Assembly (NCBI GenBank): GCA_002005505.1 | Contig: KV908363.1 | Coordinates: 243,806 to 261,305, forward strand | DNA length: 17,500 nucleotides | DNA from: Botryococcus braunii | Lineage: Eukaryota; Chlorophyta; Trebouxiophyceae | Direction: 5' to 3' | Shown here: one piece after another, positions 1-17,500 of the stretch | How positions within the stretch are numbered: the stretch's first letter is position 1 | Layout of the letters: every line of letters starts with the position of its first letter | Made by a program: the position numbers and the translations under genes | Notes under the pieces: model-generated | Database searches by the model: none | What the model saw: the letters and a program-made list of their open reading frames with translations, nothing else | Told to the model about the DNA's origin: nothing

Positions 1-5
1 CGGAC

Positions 6-603
6 TCAGTCGTAGTCATCCTCCTGGGAAACCAAGCTGGGCTTGGCCGCCAGAAGAGCGGGCGCACCCAACGAGGGCACTGACGGCAATGCGATAGGCG
101 GTACAGGGCCGGACGCTGTACCGCCAAGTGCACCACCTGTACCACTGTCATCTTTTTCATCTTCATCATTTCTATCATTACCAATGTCTGCAGTTCCGCC
201 TTCATCCTCTCCACTACCGGCGTCCCCGGTCGGCCCCGCGGTCCCCGCTCCCTTGCCACCTTCATCAGGATGTTCATTGGGCGGGAATCCTTGCGCCAGT
301 CTTGACGGCAGGCAGCCGGAATCAGGGTCTCCTTCTCGGGGAGGTACAGGCCCAGCCCCCGCACTCCAAGCGGCAGCTTCCGCAAGATTGGAAGCTGGAG
401 GCTGTGGGTTCCCGGAAGCCCCGTCGCGGCTTTTTGTGTCCTCGTCGTCTTCGCTGCTGGTATCCTCACCCGAAGCCTCCATCGGCTGCGCCTCCCCTTT
501 GGCAAGCTTGCGTTGTTTGGGGGCGCGCGGTGACGCGGGGCCCGCCCCGCTCTCCATTGCCCGTGCCCCCTTGCCGGACGGCCGACGCGACACGCCTTCC
601 GCC
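6..603 (-). CDS. Acidic low-complexity protein, single exon or terminal exon
   Basis: Open frame on the minus strand ending in TGA at 8-6. It can start at the ATG at 557-555, giving 183 aa (MESGAGPASPRAPKQRKL...). Alternatively it is the last exon of a longer gene, beginning after a possible acceptor (ctgacag, AG at 605-604). The product has a short basic stretch (PKQRKLAKGE), then Ser/Asp/Glu-rich segments (SGEDTSSEDDEDTKSRD; NDRNDEDEKDDSG), a Gly/Pro/Ala-rich part, and the acidic tail SLVSQEDDYD. No folded domain, signal peptide or membrane segment is visible. Such composition is common in disordered tails of nuclear proteins, but that is inference and I do not recognise the gene. The opposite strand is also open (43-858), which weakens the call; the charged, biased composition on the minus strand looks more like real coding. 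If upstream exons exist they lie to the right, beyond the tRNA-like repeats. Confidence 0.45.
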
Positions 604-631
604 CTGTCAGTGACCGTGACACAACCCACAT

Positions 632-915
632 GTGTCATGGTCCAATTGGGTACAACTTTCCCAGCTCGTCCCTGCATGGACGGTGGTTCAAGTCCCAGGT
701 ATTACATGTGTCGGTGGCCCAATTTTCCATTCTGTTCCGCCATGGACAGAGGTTCAGGTCCCAGGTGTTATATGCGTCACGGTCCGGTTGGATACAACCA
801 TCCCAGCTCATCCCAGCACGGACGGGGGTTCGAATCCCAGGTGTTACAAGCGTCATGATCCGATCTCACAGTTTTTCCATTCTCCCCAGCAGGGACAGGG
901 GTTTGAGTCCCAGGT
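632..915 (+). repeat. Tandem tRNA-like (SINE-like) repeat units, dimeric arrangement
   Basis: Four related units of about 66-76 bp start near 632, 708, 774 and 849. Each contains a B-box-like element (GGTTCAAGTCC at 685, GGTTCAGGTCC at 751, GGTTCGAATCC at 827, GGTTTGAGTCC at 900) followed by a shared CCAGGT. The unit at 827 matches the pol III B-box consensus exactly. Unit 1 also carries an A-box-like TGGTCCAATTGG near 637. Units 1 and 3 resemble each other, as do 2 and 4, so the array looks like a 142-bp dimer duplicated once. Only part of the T stem pairs and no acceptor stem closes, so these are tRNA-derived remnants rather than working tRNA genes. Confidence 0.55.
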
Positions 916-1544
916 ATCGTGCTTCCTTAGTAAATGTAAAAAGCCATTTAGTGTTGTAGCCTGAAGGATGCACACTAAGCTGGGCGAGGAGAGAACTAAA
1001 ATGGCAGGGGAAAACGAGAAGAAAGGTCCCGAGGGAGTGAGGAGTCCACACAGGGGTGCAAAATTTTGCAGAATACTCAGGAATACAAAGGGAGGACTCT
1101 CCCCCCCCCCCCCCCCCGCGGGGCAAATGTGATGAAATTTGGTGCATTGAGGTGCACACCACCACCCGGAAAGAAAAGTGAGCTTTCAACTTCGACTAGT
1201 ACCCTGTGTGGGTAGTCTTGCACACAGCAAAGGGGGGGGGGGGGGATTTCCGATGCAACAATATCCGGAGGGGCTTCCTCAAAGCGTAAGATCGACATTT
1301 GGTTGGCAGATGTCTTTCAACCTCTCACAGCCATTCATTTTCTCAATCTCCACAACCTTTCAACCTTTCAACCTTTCAAAGGGCCCATCACCGTTTTCGC
1401 TTTTCTTTTGGCGCACCCTCTCCCTCGGGGGGCAAATCAGGGGCTGTTGCCACAATGTCCTTCAGAAAGTCCAAAGTCGGTTCTCCCAGCACGTGCGCCT
1501 TTCTGCAACCGGCGACCACACCTCTCTCTTAGGGGAAAAACCAC

Positions 1545-1547
<3 letters not shown>
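916..1547. other. Gene-free stretch with homopolymer runs
   Basis: No exon recognised. It holds a C17 run (1101-1117), a G14 run (1232-1245) and a short CCTTTCAA-type repeat (about 1352-1378). Frames that stay open here depend on the homopolymers. Confidence 0.6.

Positions 1548-1630
<83 letters not shown>
1548..1630. repeat. (CA)n microsatellite
   Basis: About 41 uninterrupted CA units, followed at 1667-1685 by a C14-G5 block. Non-coding; the Thr-His or Cys-Val frames through it are artefacts. Confidence 0.97.
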
Positions 1631-1635
<5 letters not shown>

Positions 1636-1685
1636 AACCACAAAAACATAAAAAACCCACAACACGCCCCCCCCCCCCCCGGGGG

Positions 1686-2282
1686 AAAAGATACATATAG
1701 CAGCGTGGCTAAGGCGCCTGCTAGGAGATGCATACCAAGGAACATTGAGATTAAGAAGATTTTTGCTTGCCTTTCTAACTCAGAACCAAGAGTGTGGATA
1801 ACTCTGTCTGGCCTTTTAGACTTAAGCAGCTTGAAGTGACTCTGTTTGACTTATTGCATTGACTTTTTGCAAACAAAACTAGCATGGCCAAGGAAGCACG
1901 ACCAGGTGTTCTTTGACGGGTTGGTGACAATGCAGGCAGCACTTAGCATTTATCGGGCGGGTGGCCAAGAGGGGTTTCTGTGAGCCCACCCCTTCATCAG
2001 CTTGAAACTCAAGCACTGCAGGTGTAATGTTATCCATAAGAGCTTCAAAGTAAAAACGCAGCCAAGTGGCCCACAAGGACATCAAGCATAATCAGAGGAT
2101 GCTCAACAACATTTTTCCACCCACGACCAAAAAGATACAGTGTGATAAATGTCAATAATGTTTAACATCATGGTCACGGACGGGCAGGTGGAACTCATCG
2201 GTTTCAACGTTGCCTGGCGCCGGGGGAGGGGGGGGGGGGGCTTGTTCATTGGCCTTACTGTCTTCTTGTCCCAAACACTGCA

Positions 2283-2286
<4 letters not shown>
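1686..2286. other. Unique sequence, no gene recognised
   Basis: A minus-strand frame (2085-1879, 68 aa) and a short plus-strand frame at about 1884-1982 (contains QVFFDGLVTMQAALSIYR) look compositionally ordinary but match nothing I know and have no splice partners. A G13 run lies at 2228-2240. Confidence 0.4.

Positions 2287-2376
<90 letters not shown>
2287..2376. repeat. (TG)n microsatellite
   Basis: About 45 uninterrupted TG units. Alternating purine-pyrimidine sequence of this length can adopt Z-DNA. Confidence 0.97.
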
Positions 2377-2377
<1 letters not shown>

Positions 2378-2541
2378 TCGTGTTGTAGGTAGAGCGGGTG
2401 GGTGTGTGTATCCATCTGTGTGTTGGCGCGTGCGAACGCGCCTTCACGTGTGCGTGTAAGACTGAGAAACGGGGGGTGTGTGAGAGTGGTTGTTGGGGAG
2501 ATAGTGGGGGCGAGGGAGAGAGAGGGTCAGAGCGGGGGAAA

Positions 2542-2542
<1 letters not shown>

Positions 2543-2611
<69 letters not shown>

Positions 2612-2700
2612 GAGAGAGAGGGGGAGGAGGGAGAGAAGGGGGTGAGAGAGGGGGGGTGGGAGGGAGAGGGAGAAAGGCAGGGAGAGCAAGGGCGGGGTGC
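2543..2700. repeat. Compound (AC)n-(AG/G)n microsatellite
   Basis: AC units to 2606 pass directly into a purine-only GA/G-rich stretch to about 2700. Confidence 0.95.
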
Positions 2701-4064
2701 GGATGGGCACGGAGGAGCTGGCACGCTCAACAAACCTATAACTAGACAGAGAATAATCAAGAGGATCCCCAGATTTCATGAAAGACTGCAGAAACAGAAA
2801 AGATTGTTCTTGAAGAGTGTCTCACATATGTGCTTGGGTAAGGGTCTTAGACCCCCGTTCTGTTGCCAATTTGGCCGCCCCCTCCATAATGGAGCCCACC
2901 AGCAGCTCTGTCGCCCGACCTGAAGTCCACCTGACTGTCTCAATCCCTACCACGTCCTCTAAGTGTAACAGAGCTTGCATTCAGAGCCATTTTTACGTCA
3001 TGAGCGCACACTCAGAGCAAGATCTAAGTCCCTGATTGGGGTCGGTCAGTCCTCCATTGTACCAGCCCCGACGAATGGAAAAAATTGTTGAAGAGTTCCA
3101 TCCGTGGCTCAAAGCATAGCCAAGCCAAAGAAAGTTGTTGGAAGCCCACCTATCACAACAGGTGAAGCCTGACCGATTTTCCCGACCTCTTCGTCTGCAC
3201 GCATAAGACTTTTGATCCGCGACGCCAACGTGTTCTGTCGTTTCGGTGCCATTGTTGGAACTGGTATACCGTGAACCAGGCATACCGTATCAACAGTACC
3301 GGAAGTGTCTCAATTGTTCGGACATCCGGCAGAAGACGAAACCCAGACTCTGTTTGTTAACAAAACACCCAATAAGTATATGATTAAGTAGCGTTTAAGA
3401 CACAGCACTGGATATTCTCTACAAGGTGCTCTCTTTGATTGAGTATGATCGAATGCACGAGGAAACCATGTTCTGTGGGTACCGGGGGCATTTACCGGGG
3501 CCCGCAGGGTCAATGTCACGCTCCCGCACGTGACCCAGCCCGCACACTGCGGATTCCGACACATTCGACGATACCCGTTAGTTGGTACCGGATGTGAAAC
3601 TGAATGGCCGTTAGCAAGTTTACATACTGTAGGTCCCCGGCAGGATCACAGTAGAGAGTTGGTTGATTTTGTTCCTGACCAACGTTCAAATCTTCCACAC
3701 GAGATTAACAGACTGTGGTCTGCTTTTAGTTTAATCCAACCTGTTGCCCAGCCGCCGACATGGCAAGCCACTGGATAAAAGGGTAATGATTGTTCTCAAT
3801 GTGAAAACTTTAAATTGAACTTTACAAGTTAAAGTTGCATCGTGCTGAATAGTGCAGACGTTCGTGTTCGCAGCCACTCACGAGGCCAGTGGTGGTATGC
3901 TTAGCTCTACACAACACTCATCAATTGTGTTATTTGCTCAGGTACCAATGTGTCTTTCGTCATCCACCCGAGCTATCGGCGGGGAGCTCGTCGGCAAGGG
4001 ATCTTATCCCCCGCACTGTTCGGTGAGCGCTATGGACGCTCCGTCGTCCATACTTTGCTCGTGA
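2701..4064. other. Unique intergenic DNA upstream of the helicase
   Basis: About 1.36 kb without microsatellites and visibly more A/T-rich than the flanks. All frames are short (the longest are under 100 codons) and none is recognisable. It should hold the promoter and possibly an unrecognised 5' exon of the helicase; no promoter element can be called with confidence. Confidence 0.4.
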
Positions 4065-10861
<6,797 letters not shown>

Positions 10862-10880
<19 letters not shown>

Positions 10881-11365
10881 GAAACCCCTCGCGGCTTTTC
10901 TGATAGGGTTCCTACGCTTTGAGAAAACCCTCGCGGCTTTTCTGATAGGGTTCCTACGCCTTGAGAAACCCCTCGCGGCTTTTCTGATAGGGTTCCTACG
11001 CCTTGAGAAACCCCTCGCGGCTTTTCTGATAGGGTTCCTACGCCTTGAGAAACCCCTCGCGGCTTTTCTGATAGGGTTCCTACGCCTTGAGAAACCCCTC
11101 GCGGCTTTTCTGATAGGGTTCCTACGCCTTGAGAAACCCCTCGCGGCTTTTCTGATAGGGTTCCTACGCCTTGAGAAACCCCTTGCGGCTAACCTGATAG
11201 GGTTCCTCCGCCATGAGAAACCCCTTGCGGCTAATCTAATAGGGTTCCTACTCCATGAGAAGCCACTTGCGGCTTGTATGATAAGATTCCTACGCCAAGA
11301 GCAACCCTCTGTTGATTTTAATATGCGGCTCCCACGCCAAGAGCAGCCCCTTGTGGCGTTTACAT
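10862..11365. repeat. 42-bp minisatellite starting at the helicase stop codon
   Basis: About 12 units. Each begins GGTTCCTACGCCTTGAGAAA and continues CCCCTCGCGGCTTTTCTGATAG. The first unit overlaps the last codons and stop of the helicase. Copies 1-7 are near-identical and the right-hand copies are progressively diverged. The period keeps a frame open (LIGFLRLEKPLAAF repeated), which I regard as an artefact. Confidence 0.95.
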
Positions 11366-11389
11366 TCTTCTTCCTTACATGATATATAC

Positions 11390-11640
11390 AACAGCTGATT
11401 GTAGGGTGCTGGATTTCACATATCCCTGTCTGTAGCCGAGCAGGACATAGCATCTGCGAGTAGGGAGCTGGATTTCATATATCCCCAACTGTAACCGAGC
11501 AGGATATAACAGCTGCCAATGTGGGGCTGGATTTCATATATCCCTACCTGTAGCCGAGCAGGATATAGCAACTGCCCATAGGCAGCTGGATTTCACATTG
11601 CCCGACCTGTTGCCGAGCAGGATATAGCAACTGCCCAGTC
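11390..11640. repeat. 59-bp tandem repeat, four copies
   Basis: GCTGGATTTCA recurs at 11408, 11467, 11526 and 11585, exactly 59 bp apart, each followed by a CCGAGCAGGA block. Copies 2 and 3 keep an inverted pair (TATATCC ... GGATATA, 17-nt loop) that could fold. Confidence 0.9.
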
Positions 11641-12274
11641 ACATAGCAAGCAACGCGCATATGGGTGTCACCTCCCGTGGTCCGCAAGACGTTCAGGCCA
11701 GTTCCTGCAATGCAGGCGTTGACTGCATCCACGCCTGCTACTGATCTGGACCAACATCGTCTGAACACAGGTCGCCTGATGATGATCTCAGGAATCTCCG
11801 AGGAGTTCTCATTCGCGTCTGACAATAGCACGTGTTAGTATGACTGACCTTCATGACACCGTTACATGTTCCAGATTAAATCCGACCAAGAATGAAAGGA
11901 GGTTGGCAAGCTGGGTACAGCTCTGCCCTGGTATCCTGGCTATTGAGTTTAAATTCTCTTCGGGACCTCTTTAAATTTGCTGATGCGCCAGACTTTCAAG
12001 TGTCTCAAGGACGGCTTCGCTTCGGTTCCGCACTTTCAGCAGACAACACGTACATGAAACACCCCGTTCCTTTCGACTCTAAAAATCTTTTCCTTGTCGT
12101 TGTTGCAACCGTATGCCCATTGCTGTGTAGTCGCCTTGGCCAATCCGGCAGCCCACGGCAGGGGAGTTGGTAGACCGACGCCTGGCTAACCGGCATCCTA
12201 CAGCTGGCTAAAGCGGGAATTCGCCCATGCCTAATCGGCACCCCACTGGTAACTTATCGACCTCTTCGGCCCGG
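11641..12274. other. Intergenic DNA between convergent genes
   Basis: Unique sequence between the repeat arrays and the PDAT stop codon; it should contain the PDAT 3' UTR (minus strand). Open frames are short and unrecognised. Confidence 0.5.
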
Positions 12275-16674
<4,400 letters not shown>

Positions 16675-16921
16675 CTGCCCCCCCGCCCCACCATGTCTCG
16701 ATATCATCCCCTGCCCTCTCGCCTCAGTCCCTTTACAATGTGATGGCCTACCTTCCCCCCTTAACCCTGTTCAATACTACTGCCAAGCTCCCCACCTCAG
16801 TCCCTTTACAACATTATGGCCTGCCCCCACGCCTGACTGCCCTTTATCCCCTGCCCTCTCGACGCGCTGCCGTTGGAAGTTGTTGCATGCCCTACTGTCT
16901 TTGCCAGTTTCTGCTGTCAGA

Positions 16922-17065
16922 CCTGCTCTCCCGTCCCACTCCCTCTCAATCTTCTGGCCTGCCGTCCCACCTCACTACCCTATGATCTTCTTACCTGCCG
17001 TCCCGCCTCACTACCCTATGATCTTCTTACCTGCCGTCCCGCCTCACTATCTACTACTATTGCTT
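16922..17065. repeat. 36-bp minisatellite
   Basis: Units opening CCTGCCGTCCC start at 16958, 16994 and 17030 (36 bp apart), with diverged copies on either side; the middle part reads CTCACTACCCTATGATCTTC. Confidence 0.85.
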
Positions 17066-17086
17066 GCCCTCCCGCTTCACTACCTC

Positions 17087-17280
17087 TACACCATTAGCGT
17101 CTGCCCTCGCGCCCTCACCATTAGCGACAGCCCTCCCGCCCTCATGATTAACGCCTGCCTCCTGCCTCATGATTAGCGCCTGCCCTCCCGTCCTCATACT
17201 TAGCGCCTGCCCTTGCGCCCTCATGATTAGTGTCTGCCCTGCCCCCATCACCATTAGCGCCTCCCCTCCCGCCTTTTTAA
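17087..17280. repeat. 27-bp minisatellite
   Basis: About seven units; ATTAGCG-like starts at 17093, 17120, 17147, 17172, 17199, 17226 and 17253 (25-27 bp apart), followed by CCTGCCCTCCCGCCCTCA-like sequence. Confidence 0.88.
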
Positions 17281-17500
17281 TTATTGAGGCCTACCCCGCG
17301 CTTCACCACCTGTCAGCAAATGGCCCACCCCCTCCCCTCCCCCCGGCCCCCAGCCTCTCACCCTCCCAGCACTCATAGTCAGGGGTTTAGCACCCTCAAA
17401 GTGCTTCTGACATGGCGGCATGCAGAATCCAGGGTTCAGGGCGCTGCACGTCTCCATGTGACATCTCCCATCTTCTCCGTGCATTGAGAGATGTATAGAG

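Larger units (their letters stand above)
16675..17500 (-). other. PDAT intron or upstream region, no exon recognised
   Basis: Mostly degenerate pyrimidine-rich minisatellite sequence. A minus-strand frame at about 17484-17370 (contains METCSALNPGFCMPPCQKHF) has a possible donor but no PDAT similarity I can see, and its phase does not fit the exon at 16674. Confidence 0.5.

Noticed and set aside
632..915. Functional tRNA genes
   Set aside because: B-box-like motifs are present, but stems beyond part of the T arm do not pair and no acceptor stem closes.
1879..2085. 68-aa minus-strand frame as a possible transposon fragment
   Set aside because: No catalytic motif, terminal repeat or neighbouring element that would support it.
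11484..11870. TGTAA-type algal polyadenylation signals on either strand
   Set aside because: Single five-base matches, one inside a repeat unit not conserved in its sister copies; too weak to call.

Overview
The window is eukaryotic nuclear DNA, most likely from a green alga. GT-AG introns interrupt two recognisable genes. One is closest to a plant-type plastid DEAD-box helicase group (RH39/RH50-like). The other is a plant/algal-type phospholipid:diacylglycerol acyltransferase (PDAT). Intergenic and intronic DNA is packed with long dinucleotide microsatellites, poly-C/poly-G runs and minisatellites. A prasinophyte-like alga with a repeat-rich genome would fit, but that is inference and the species is not determined.

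Layout. (1) 6-603, minus strand: an acidic, low-complexity coding segment ending in a stop; not identified. (2) 632-915: four tRNA-promoter-like repeat units in a dimeric tandem arrangement. (3) 916-4064: microsatellites, then about 1.3 kb of unique DNA with no gene recognised. (4) About 4065-10880, plus strand: a seven-exon DEAD-box helicase with an Arg/Gly-rich N-terminal extension. All canonical motifs can be placed and every exon junction keeps the frame, but the start codon is unresolved. (5) 10862-11640: a 42-bp minisatellite that begins inside the last codons of the helicase, then a 59-bp array. (6) 12275-16674, minus strand: the six C-terminal exons of PDAT, with the Asp and His of the catalytic triad; the N-terminal half with the nucleophile Ser lies beyond the right edge. 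(7) 16675-17500: PDAT intron or upstream DNA with 36-bp and 27-bp minisatellites.

The two genes are convergent, with stop codons about 1.4 kb apart. They have no obvious shared pathway: the helicase family acts in RNA metabolism (plastid rRNA maturation in the plant relatives) and PDAT makes triacylglycerol from phospholipid and diacylglycerol. I see no new multi-gene system. The most interesting signals are structural. Tandem duplications copy a 3' splice site plus the start of the exon in both genes. The splice acceptors are G-rich rather than pyrimidine-rich. A minisatellite includes the helicase stop codon. Nearly every intron carries a microsatellite.
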